7,439 nt of DNA, taken from contig JANWKW010000135.1 of NCBI GenBank assembly GCA_025451135.1, positions 1-7,439 on the forward strand, written 5' to 3'. The stretch comes from Vulcanimicrobiia bacterium. GTDB taxonomy: Bacteria; Vulcanimicrobiota; Vulcanimicrobiia; Vulcanimicrobiales; Vulcanimicrobiaceae. The position numbers and the translations under genes are program-made. Positions 1-7,439 of the stretch are shown piece after piece; within the stretch, counting starts at the first letter, position 1; every line of letters starts with the position of its first letter. Below the pieces are notes generated by a model, which was given only the letters and a program-made list of their open reading frames with translations, was not told the DNA's origin and ran no database searches.

Positions 1-1
1 C

Positions 2-613
2 GTCGACGCCGACGAGGTCCACGGCGCTCCGGTCGCGCGTATCGCGGCGAACCTCGACCGCCTTCCCGCCGGGATCGCGTTCGTCGACGGGTATACCTGG
101 CATTTCTTCCAGTCGCCGGACTGGTACACGTCCATCGAGCGGCGGATGGCGTTCTTCCGGTTCGGTCCGGCGGTCCGCTGGGAGGGTCGCGTCCACGAAC
201 GGCTGCACGGCATCGACGGCCGCCGGATCGCGCTGCCCTACGTCTACGGGCACTACGGGCACGTCCTCACCCCGCGACGCCACGCGGAGAAGGGCCGGCT
301 CTATTCGAGCCTCGGACAAGACGGCGCGATCGTCGCCGCCGACGCGCTCGACGCGATCGATCCGGCGGCGTACTTCGCCGACAAATGGCCGATCTTGCTG
401 CCGTTCCGCGGAGAACATCCGGCGGCGGTCCGGCCGACGCTGGCGCGCCTGCGCGTCGAGTTGGCGGACCAGTTCGCGCGGGCCGACGCGCTGGTGCGCG
501 CGAACCAGCCGTGGGCGCGCCGCATCCGCAACGTCGTGGAAGCCGCCAACTACGAGCTGCGCTGGCGGGGACGGGCGATCTCGCCGCTCGCGCGGAGCCT
601 GATGGCCGGATGA
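2..613 (+). CDS. Family 2 glycosyltransferase, C-terminal part (5' end outside window)
   Basis: The reading frame is open from the window edge to TGA at 611-613, giving 203 residues. The first Met in frame is at 146, but the frame upstream reads as good protein, so the true start lies before the window. Visible residues begin with VDADEVHG, which resembles the DxD-like acidic motif of GT-A fold enzymes. A later block, FRFGPAVRWEGRVHERLHG, matches the typical GT2 (WaaE-like) pattern 'RLFR...W.G.VHE.L.G'. A GHYGH segment follows and the tail is Arg- and Ala-rich. By family, it would transfer a sugar from a nucleotide-sugar donor to a cell-surface glycan, lipid or protein. The acceptor cannot be inferred. 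The stop overlaps the next start (ATGA), so the two genes are probably translationally coupled. The family call is fairly safe; the substrate is unknown. Confidence 0.8.
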   Translation, partial: VDADEVHGAPVARIAANLDRLPAGIAFVDGYTWHFFQSPDWYTSIERRMAFFRFGPAVRWEGRVHERLHGIDGRRIALPYVYGHYGHVLTPRRHAEKGRLYSSLGQDGAIVAADALDAIDPAAYFADKWPILLPFRGEHPAAVRPTLARLRVELADQFARADALVRANQPWARRIRNVVEAANYELRWRGRAISPLARSLMAG

Positions 614-1050
614 GCGTCGAGCTGTTCGGCAACGGCGACGCCCGCGTGCGCGAGGCGATGGCGGTCCGGTTCGCGGTCTTCGTCGACGAGCAGCGCGTGC
701 CGCCCGGGATCGAGATCGACGAGCACGACGAGCCGGACGACGCCGGGACCGTGCACGCGATCGTGCGGCGCGGCGGGACGGCGATCGCGGCGGGACGGTT
801 CTATCGACGCGATCCGGAGACGGCCCAGATCGGCCGGATGGCGGTGCTGCGCGCGTTCAGGCGTTCCGGAATCGGGGGCGCGCTGCTGGACGCCCTGCTC
901 GACGAAGCGTGCCGGCGCGGCTACCGCCGCGCGCGGCTCTCGGCGCAGACGCATGCGATCGCGTTCTACGAGAAGGCCGGCTTCGCGGTCTTCGGCGGGG
1001 TCTACGACGACGCGGGCATCCCGCATCGCGATATGGAGCGGGAGCTCTAA
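610..1050 (+). CDS. GNAT family N-acetyltransferase (ElaA/YjcF-like)
   Basis: A 146-residue protein, a normal length for a single-domain GNAT. The start is ATG at 610, overlapping the preceding stop as ATGA. GNAT landmarks are clear: an N-terminal segment RFAVFVDEQRVP (about 20-31) typical of the ElaA/YjcF-like subgroup, an IGRMAV strand (74-79), and the acetyl-CoA pyrophosphate loop R84-x-x-G87-x-G89 (RRSGIG) followed by a Leu/Ala-rich helix. Near the C-terminus is AFYEKAGF with Tyr120, the usual position of the catalytic or CoA-contacting Tyr. It should transfer an acetyl group from acetyl-CoA to an amine; the acceptor is not predictable. Linkage to the glycosyltransferase could mean a sugar or lipid amine, but this is inference only. 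The TAA stop (1048-1050) overlaps the stop of the convergent PhzF gene. Confidence 0.92.
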   Translation: MSVELFGNGDARVREAMAVRFAVFVDEQRVPPGIEIDEHDEPDDAGTVHAIVRRGGTAIAAGRFYRRDPETAQIGRMAVLRAFRRSGIGGALLDALLDEACRRGYRRARLSAQTHAIAFYEKAGFAVFGGVYDDAGIPHRDMEREL

Positions 1051-1934
1051 GGCTCGACGCGCATCGTGCCTTCGCCGACCAGGACGGCGTTGCCGCCGAT
1101 CTCGACGTTCTCGAGCGCGCCGTCGCGCACGTGCAGGCGCCCGCGGATCACCGAGCGTCGCCCCATCGCGACGCCCTGCTCGCTCGCGAAAGTCGCCCCG
1201 TCGCGCAGCGGGAGCGCGCCGGCGTCGGCCAAATAGGCGCCGAGCGGCCCGGTCGCGCTCCCGGTCGCGGGATCCTCGGCGATGCCGGACATCGGCGCGA
1301 GCATGCGCGAATACGCGCCGCCCTCGACCGGGGTGAAGACGAAGACGCCGTTGACGCCGTCGAAATCGATGATAGTGCGGAGTGCGGCTTCGTCCAATGC
1401 GACCCGGTCGACGCTCGCGCGGTCGCGCAAGGCGACGAACAGGAACGGATTGCCGGCCGTGAGCACGCGCGGCTCGAACGCGTCGTGCAGCGCGCCGGCC
1501 TCGACCCCGATCCCGCGCGCGGCCGTCGAACGGTCGAGCGGGTCGCCGAACGCGATCGGCGGCGTTTGCAGCCAAGCGGTGGTCGTGCCCCCGTCGCGCT
1601 CGATCCGGATCGGCACGTCGCCGATGCGCTCGCGCAGCACGAACGCGGTCGTCTCGGCCGGCAGCCAGCACATCACGTCGACCAGCGCGATCGCCGTGCC
1701 GACGGTCGGGTGGCCCGCGAAGAGCACCTCGCGGCCCGGGGTGAAGATGCGCAGCGCGGCCGGCGGATCGTCGCCGCGCGTGAGGAAGACGGTCTCGCTC
1801 AAGTTCAGTTCGCGCGCGATGCGCTGCATCGTCGCGTCGTCGATGCCGGCGCCGGCGGGGAAGATCGCCAGCGGGTTGCCGGCGAAACGCTCGGTCGTGA
1901 AGACGTCGAAGAGCAGATAGGGACGTTCGGTCAT
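1047..1934 (-). CDS. PhzF family isomerase/epimerase-like protein
   Basis: A 295-residue protein starting at ATG 1934 (MTERPYLLFDVFTTERFAGN) and ending at TAG 1049-1047. Length and motifs match the PhzF/DapF-fold family. Positions equivalent to the active-site set of Pseudomonas PhzF are present: Glu47 in NLSETVF (PhzF Glu45), GHPTVGTA at 74-81 with His75 (His74), and EDPATGSATGPL from 220 with Asp221 and Ser226 (Asp208 and Ser213). The enzyme should therefore be catalytically competent, probably a cytosolic isomerase or epimerase. Most PhzF homologues outside phenazine clusters have unknown substrates and no other phz gene is here, so phenazine synthesis is not implied. The start is supported by a GGAG Shine-Dalgarno (1946-1943) 8 nt upstream, which abuts the TGA of the transporter gene. 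The frame stays open far upstream, but that part overlaps the transporter and is not coding. Confidence 0.95.
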   Translation of the reverse strand: MTERPYLLFDVFTTERFAGNPLAIFPAGAGIDDATMQRIARELNLSETVFLTRGDDPPAALRIFTPGREVLFAGHPTVGTAIALVDVMCWLPAETTAFVLRERIGDVPIRIERDGGTTTAWLQTPPIAFGDPLDRSTAARGIGVEAGALHDAFEPRVLTAGNPFLFVALRDRASVDRVALDEAALRTIIDFDGVNGVFVFTPVEGGAYSRMLAPMSGIAEDPATGSATGPLGAYLADAGALPLRDGATFASEQGVAMGRRSVIRGRLHVRDGALENVEIGGNAVLVGEGTMRVEP

Positions 1935-1939
1935 CCGAG

Positions 1940-3469
1940 TCACTCCGCGGCCATAGCCGCTGCGGCGGCGGCCGCCGCAGCGGCGCGCGGCGGTCGCATG
2001 AAGACGACGAAGGGCGCGGTCACGACGAACACGATCGCGGTGACGCGGAGCAGGTAATCGTAGGCGATGACCGCCGACTGCTGCGAGACCAGCATCGAGA
2101 GCACCGGGATCGAATAGCCGTGGGTAGCGGTCACGCCGGCCGCGAGTTCGGTGTACGCGACCGCCGATTGGTGGATCAGCAGCGTCGTGAGGATGGCGAT
2201 GCCGAACGACCCGCCGAGCTGACGGAGCAGCGTGGAGACGCCGGTCGCGCCGGCCAGTTCGGCCAGCGGAACCGCGCCGATGGTCACCGTCGAGAGCGGC
2301 ACGAAGATGAAGCCCAGCGCCATTCCCTGCCAAGCGCGCGGCCAGAAGAAGTCGTCGTTGCTCGACATCGCGGTGAGCGAGCCCATATCCCAGGTCGACC
2401 AGGCGAAGAGGAGCATGCCGAACGCGACCAGGATGCGCGGATCGAGCCGTCCGATCAGCCGGCCGACGATCAGCATCGAGATGGCGGTCGCGATCGCGCC
2501 GGGCAGCAGCGCGAGGCCCGTGCCGAAGGCCGTCATCCCGAGGATGTTCTGCAGGAAGAGCGGCAGCACGAACGCCGTCCCGAACAGGCCGAAGCCCATG
2601 ATGATGCCGAGCAAGTTGCCGATCGTGAACGTCCGGAAGCGGAAGACGCGGATGTCGACCAAGGGATGCCGGTCGCGCAGCGTCTTCCACACGAACCAGA
2701 CCAATGAGACGATCGAGAGCGTCGTCAGCGTGACGATGCTGCCGGACGAGAACCAGTCGTCGTGCTCGCCGCGTTCGAGCACGTATTGCAGCGAGGCGAG
2801 TCCGGTCGTCAACAGCCCCAACCCGAGCCAATCCACGCCGCCCTTGGGTTTCGAGAGAAAGGCCGGGTTCGGGATGAACAGCATGGTCATGATCACCGCG
2901 ACGATCCCGATCGGGATGTTGATGAAGAAGATCAGCGGCCAGGTGGCGTTGTCGATGATGTAGCCGCCCAGGACCGGGCCGACGGCCGGGCCGACCATCG
3001 CCCCCAGGCCGAAGATCGCCATCGCCTGCCCGCGCCGCTCCGGCGGATACGTCTCGAACAGGATCGCCTGCGCGGTCGGTTGGAGCGCGCCGCCGCCGAC
3101 GCCCTGGATGACCCGGTAGGCGACCAGCTGCCAGATCGAGGTGGCGGTGCCGCACAGCAGCGAGGCGAGCGTGAACAGCACGAGCGAGGCGGCGTAGAAG
3201 TTCTTGCGGCCGAAGTACGCGGTGAGCCAGCCGTTGAGGGGCATCACGATCACGTTGGCGAGGATGTAGCCGGTGACGATCCACGAGATCTCGTCGACCG
3301 AGGCGCCCAAGTTGCCGCCGATATCGTTGAGCCCGACGTTGACGATGGTCGAGTCGATGATCGCCATGATCATGCCCAGCATGACGGTGATGGTGATGAG
3401 CGCCGTCGGCTGGCCGGCCGTGTGCGCGTTCTGTCTCGGTCGGGCTATCGCCGCGCTGCTCGCTGCCAT
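1940..3469 (-). CDS. MFS multidrug efflux transporter, DHA2 (EmrB/QacA) family, 14 TM
   Basis: A 509-residue inner-membrane protein taken from ATG 3469 (MAASSAAIAR). DHA2 signatures are in order: IDSTIVNVGL in TM1 (38-47), loop 2-3 motif A NGWLTAYFGRKN (79-90), motif B YRVIQGVGGG (118-127), antiporter motif C GLGAMVGPAVGPVLGG (154-169), and WPLIFFINIPIG (177-188). About 14 hydrophobic helices are visible. By family it is a proton-driven exporter of drugs or metabolites. Export of a product or substrate of the co-transcribed PhzF-like enzyme is possible but unproven. The start is ambiguous. An in-frame TTG at 3484 has the better Shine-Dalgarno (GAGAGG at 3497-3492, 7-nt spacer) and would add five residues (MNELT). 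The ATG has only a weak GAG. The C-terminus is a run of ten alanines, then MAAE, encoded by a near-palindromic GCN stretch. Confidence 0.95.
   Translation of the reverse strand: MAASSAAIARPRQNAHTAGQPTALITITVMLGMIMAIIDSTIVNVGLNDIGGNLGASVDEISWIVTGYILANVIVMPLNGWLTAYFGRKNFYAASLVLFTLASLLCGTATSIWQLVAYRVIQGVGGGALQPTAQAILFETYPPERRGQAMAIFGLGAMVGPAVGPVLGGYIIDNATWPLIFFINIPIGIVAVIMTMLFIPNPAFLSKPKGGVDWLGLGLLTTGLASLQYVLERGEHDDWFSSGSIVTLTTLSIVSLVWFVWKTLRDRHPLVDIRVFRFRTFTIGNLLGIIMGFGLFGTAFVLPLFLQNILGMTAFGTGLALLPGAIATAISMLIVGRLIGRLDPRILVAFGMLLFAWSTWDMGSLTAMSSNDDFFWPRAWQGMALGFIFVPLSTVTIGAVPLAELAGATGVSTLLRQLGGSFGIAILTTLLIHQSAVAYTELAAGVTATHGYSIPVLSMLVSQQSAVIAYDYLLRVTAIVFVVTAPFVVFMRPPRAAAAAAAAAAMAAE
1943..1946 (-). 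promoter_or_regulatory. Shine-Dalgarno of the PhzF-family gene, next to transporter stop
   Basis: On the minus strand GGAG directly precedes the TGA of the transporter gene (1942-1940) and lies 8 nt before the ATG at 1934. It fixes the PhzF start. It also implies that ribosomes terminating on the transporter cover or clear this site, so the two genes are likely translated in a coupled way from one mRNA. Confidence 0.75.
1956..1984 (-). repeat. 13-bp perfect inverted repeat in the poly-alanine codons of the transporter gene
   Basis: Arms 1956-1968 and 1972-1984 are perfectly complementary around a 3-nt centre. The stretch encodes most of the alanine run at the C-terminus of the transporter. 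In the mRNA it would form a very GC-rich hairpin ending about 9 nt before the Shine-Dalgarno of the next gene. There is no T-run, so it is not an intrinsic terminator. It may simply follow from alternating GCG and GCC alanine codons, or it may modulate expression between the two genes. Confidence 0.7.
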
Positions 3470-3493
3470 CGTCAGCTCGTTCAACAGCGGGCC

Positions 3494-3512
3494 TCTCGCT
3501 CCGGTTGCGAGA
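3494..3512. repeat. Inverted repeat formed by back-to-back ribosome-binding sites
   Basis: TCTCGC (3494-3499) and GCGAGA (3507-3512) are inverted repeats 7 nt apart, centred in the short gap between the divergent transporter and cupin genes. Each arm overlaps a purine-rich Shine-Dalgarno: GAGAGG on the minus strand (3497-3492) for a TTG start at 3484, and GAAGG on the plus strand (3511-3515) for the cupin ATG at 3523. The simplest reading is two outward-facing ribosome-binding sites; a regulator operator is the alternative. Confidence 0.45.
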
Positions 3513-3522
3513 AGGCTGCCGC

Positions 3523-4251
3523 ATGACGAAGCGCTCACTCGCTCTAGCCGCCCTGCTCGCATGTTCCGCCGCGGCGGTCGCCGTCGCCGCGCCTCCGCAG
3601 ATCGCGGTGCTGGCGCGAGGTATATGCGTCGGTGCCGGGCCGATCGCCGGACCTTGGGACGTCTACGAGGACATGTTCCAAGCCGACGCCCCGACCTGGC
3701 TGCCGGCCCACACGCACCGCGGCATCGAGTGCACGCTCGGCGTTCGCGGGACGACGATGTGGTGGTTCCACGGCGCCGGCAAACGCGCCGTCCCGCCCGG
3801 GACCGCGCTGCTGACGCCGCAAGGGCGGGTGCACACGGCCGGAAACGACGGCCCTGCGCCGATGACGTACTTCGCGACGCACATCCTGGTGGCCGGATCG
3901 CCGTACCGCACGCTCGTCGCGGATCCAACCGCGCCGACCCAAGTCTCGACGAACGGGAAATCGCTCTTCCACAGCGTGTTCGCAGACCAGCGGTACCGCT
4001 CGAACCGGCCCGGGCAGACGTTCACGACGATCTTGTTCGTCGAATCGCTGCCGTCCGGCGCTCGTATCGGGACCGAGCGGCCATCCTACGATTCCGACGG
4101 GCCGTTGTACTACACGGTCATCTCGGGCCGGGTGATGGTGGACGGCACAGTCGTCGGACAGTACGGACACTGGATCGGCGGCGACGTGAGCAACCCGGGC
4201 CCGGGCGCCGCGGTCCTGGGCGTGGTCCGTATCGTTCCGACCCGGTCGTAG
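3523..4251 (+). CDS. Secreted cupin-domain protein
   Basis: A 242-residue protein. ATG 3523 is preceded by GAAGG (3511-3515) with a 7-nt spacer; an upstream in-frame TTG at 3505 lacks such a site. The N-terminus is a signal peptide: basic MTKR, a hydrophobic Ala/Leu core, and probable cleavage after an Ala-x-Ala near residues 20-23. The first half contains both cupin motifs in textbook spacing. Motif 1 is H63-T-H65-x3-E69-x6-G76. Motif 2 is G93-x5-P99-x-G101-x2-H104-x3-N108. His63, His65, Glu69 and His104 should bind a metal. The second half (about 115-235) has strand-rich sequence including YYTVISGRVMVDG but no His set, so it may be a degenerate second cupin barrel. The function is unknown: a periplasmic or extracellular metal-dependent dioxygenase, isomerase or binding protein are options. 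It is transcribed divergently from the efflux gene. Confidence 0.87.
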   Translation: MTKRSLALAALLACSAAAVAVAAPPQIAVLARGICVGAGPIAGPWDVYEDMFQADAPTWLPAHTHRGIECTLGVRGTTMWWFHGAGKRAVPPGTALLTPQGRVHTAGNDGPAPMTYFATHILVAGSPYRTLVADPTAPTQVSTNGKSLFHSVFADQRYRSNRPGQTFTTILFVESLPSGARIGTERPSYDSDGPLYYTVISGRVMVDGTVVGQYGHWIGGDVSNPGPGAAVLGVVRIVPTRS

Positions 4252-4278
4252 GGGCCTTCACGGGCGCTTCCCAAGTCG

Positions 4279-4307
4279 TTGAACGGAGCGGGCGGGCGTG
4301 CTAGGGT
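4279..4307 (+). promoter_or_regulatory. Possible promoter for the 61-residue ORF
   Basis: TTGAAC (4279-4284), a 17-nt spacer and TAGGGT (4302-4307) resemble a sigma70-type promoter; the -10 fits the loose TANNNT form. The last base of the -10 lies 9 nt before the ATG at 4317, so the transcript would be almost leaderless. This agrees with the poor Shine-Dalgarno at that ORF. Such boxes arise by chance, so confidence is low. Confidence 0.3.
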
Positions 4308-4316
4308 AGCCGGGAT

Positions 4317-4502
4317 ATGGCCCACCCACACCCGTACGGCGAAGCGACCGCCGCCCTGTTCATCGCCACCATCCCCGCGCTGGCGGTGGTCGGCCTCCTG
4401 GTCGGAGACCGGGTCGAGGCGTTCCGGCGCCGGAGCCGCCCCGTCGAAGTCGCGGCCGAGCACCCGCTCGCCCGCCTCGAAAGCCTCGCGGGCCTCGAGT
4501 AG
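4317..4502 (+). CDS. Hypothetical small single-pass membrane protein
   Basis: A 61-residue ORF from ATG 4317 to TAG 4500-4502; no family is recognised. It has a short polar start (MAHPHPYGE), one hydrophobic segment at about 9-29 (ATAALFIATIPALAVVGLLV), then a basic patch EAFRRRSR and an acidic/Leu tail ending in LESLAGLE. The basic residues after the helix suggest the C-terminus faces the cytoplasm. There is no convincing Shine-Dalgarno, only AGGG 10 nt upstream, but a candidate promoter places the start near the transcript 5' end. It sits alone between the cupin gene and the rpoB leader. It could be real or a chance ORF; the coherent membrane-protein layout favours real. Confidence 0.45.
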   Translation: MAHPHPYGEATAALFIATIPALAVVGLLVGDRVEAFRRRSRPVEVAAEHPLARLESLAGLE

Positions 4503-4513
4503 CCACCCCGTCC

Positions 4514-4543
4514 TTGACGCAAGCCTAAGGGCAGGGGTATACT
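4514..4543 (+). promoter_or_regulatory. Strong sigma70-type promoter of the rpoB leader
   Basis: TTGACG (4514-4519, 5 of 6 consensus) and TATACT (4538-4543, 5 of 6) are separated by 18 nt. This is the best promoter match noticed in the window, in a non-coding gap, pointing at rpoB 150 nt away. Transcription would start around 4550. AGGGG (4533-4537) and CCCCT (4547-4551) form an inverted repeat centred on the -10 box, which could be an operator or chance. Confidence 0.65.
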
Positions 4544-4551
4544 GTCCCCCT

Positions 4552-4569
4552 ATGCCCCGCGGCTGGTAA
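4552..4569 (+). other. Possible five-codon leader ORF (MPRGW)
   Basis: ATG at 4552 begins 8 nt after the -10 box, about where transcription should start, and reads MPRGW then TAA. If used, it would be translated from a leaderless transcript and would end 13 nt before the terminator-like hairpin. This arrangement resembles attenuator leader peptides, but five codons occur easily by chance and there is no ribosome-binding site. Confidence 0.15.
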
Positions 4570-4582
4570 GCCACTTGCGTAG

Positions 4583-4621
4583 AGGCGACATCCTCCAAGG
4601 CCAGGACGGAGTCGCCTTTTT
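4583..4621 (+). terminator. Intrinsic terminator or attenuator in the rpoB leader
   Basis: GGCGAC (4584-4589) pairs with GTCGCC (4611-4616), extended by A4583-T4617. Inside, TCC (4591-4593) pairs with GGA (4608-4610) and TCC (4594-4596) with GGA (4604-4606). That makes about 12-13 bp with two single-base bulges (A4590, C4607) and a 7-nt loop. Five Ts (4617-4621) follow directly. It lies about 40 nt after the promoter start site and 71 nt before the rpoB ATG. It would terminate short transcripts from that promoter, either as an attenuator of rpoB or as the end of a small RNA. It could also close the upstream genes. Confidence 0.75.
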
Positions 4622-4639
4622 GGCGTGCCACTTCCCCGG

Positions 4640-4652
4640 GCGCACAGTGCGC
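4640..4652 (+). repeat. Short inverted repeat in the rpoB 5' region
   Basis: GCGCA (4640-4644) and TGCGC (4648-4652) form a 5-bp inverted repeat with a 3-nt centre, between the terminator-like hairpin and the AT-rich run before rpoB. It could be a small stem in the leader RNA or a protein site. Arms this short in GC-rich DNA are weak evidence. Confidence 0.25.
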
Positions 4653-4660
4653 GTGCACCC

Positions 4661-4692
4661 TACATTATAGATAGAGCGAGAGAAAGCAAAGA
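4661..4692 (+). promoter_or_regulatory. AT- and purine-rich ribosome-loading region of rpoB
   Basis: The 32 nt before the rpoB ATG are strikingly AT- and purine-rich in a GC-rich window: TACATTATAGATAGAG, then GAGAGAAAG and CAAAGA. GAGAG (4678-4682) is the likely Shine-Dalgarno, with a longish 10-nt spacer. The unstructured run should favour efficient initiation. TACATT or TATAGA could act as the -10 of a second promoter, but I see no matching -35. Confidence 0.45.

Positions 4693-7439
<2,747 letters not shown>

Noticed and set aside
909..2057. 382-residue plus-strand frame across the GNAT and PhzF genes
   Set aside because: Overlaps two genes with recognised motifs and shows repeated Arg/Asp/Ala shadow composition.
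1935..3524. Upstream continuation of the PhzF frame through the transporter gene (825 residues in all)
   Set aside because: It is out of frame with the clear DHA2 transporter; residues are Arg/His/Asp-rich without motifs, and the PhzF start has its own Shine-Dalgarno at 1946-1943.
2120..3526. Plus-strand frames antisense to the transporter (195, 243 and 254 residues)
   Set aside because: No recognisable domain; they lie opposite a transporter whose membrane segments and motifs A-C are intact.
3485..3928. N-terminal extension of the transporter to 3928
   Set aside because: The extra residues are Arg/Pro/Cys-rich and antisense to the cupin coding region; the family normally starts shortly before TM1.
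3544..4170. 208-residue minus-strand frame opposite the cupin gene
   Set aside because: The plus-strand frame has a signal peptide and exact cupin motifs; the minus frame has neither motif nor ribosome-binding site.
4552..4621. tRNA-like or known riboswitch in the rpoB leader
   Set aside because: No cloverleaf or T-loop signature and no match to any riboswitch consensus I can recall; only the hairpin with T-run is supported.
4110..4658. 182-residue minus-strand frame covering the cupin end, the small ORF and the rpoB leader
   Set aside because: It runs antisense through a promoter and a terminator-like hairpin and has no recognisable domain.

Overview
This is a GC-rich bacterial chromosomal segment with almost no non-coding DNA and housekeeping content. 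The organism cannot be fixed from the sequence. The RpoB rifampicin-region sequence resembles Gram-positive and cyanobacterial-type (Terrabacteria-like) RpoB more than the Deinococcus or proteobacterial type. RpoB also carries unusual lineage-specific additions, and rpoB is not preceded by rplJ/rplL. A poorly cultivated deep-branching GC-rich phylum (for example Eremiobacterota-like) would fit, but that is a low-confidence guess.

Layout. Positions 2-613 (+) hold the 3' part of a family 2 glycosyltransferase. It is coupled by an ATGA overlap to a small ElaA/YjcF-like GNAT acetyltransferase (610-1050, +). That gene converges with, and overlaps by four bases, a minus-strand pair: an EmrB/QacA-type (DHA2) 14-TM efflux transporter (3469 to 1940), then a PhzF-family isomerase (1934 to 1047). 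The pair has a 5-nt gap and the PhzF ribosome-binding site overlaps the transporter stop codon, so they almost certainly form one transcript. Divergent from the transporter across about 53 nt is a secreted cupin protein (3523-4251, +). Next come a possible 61-residue single-helix membrane protein (4317-4502, +) and a 190-nt non-coding stretch. The window ends inside rpoB (4693 to the edge, +), the beta subunit of RNA polymerase.

The most interesting part is 4503-4692. A near-consensus housekeeping promoter (TTGACG, 18 nt, TATACT) is followed within about 40 nt by a strong hairpin plus T-run, and then by an AT-rich, purine-rich run into the rpoB start. This looks like a transcription attenuator or a short terminated leader RNA controlling rpoB, possibly with a five-codon leaderless leader ORF. 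RpoB itself has a basic, low-complexity N-terminal extension of about 45 residues and a charged insertion of about 47 residues in its lobe region, relative to my recollection of Bacillus RpoB.

No rRNA, tRNA, CRISPR array, insertion sequence or phage feature was seen. Many long open frames antisense to or out of register with the real genes are GC-driven shadows and are left out.
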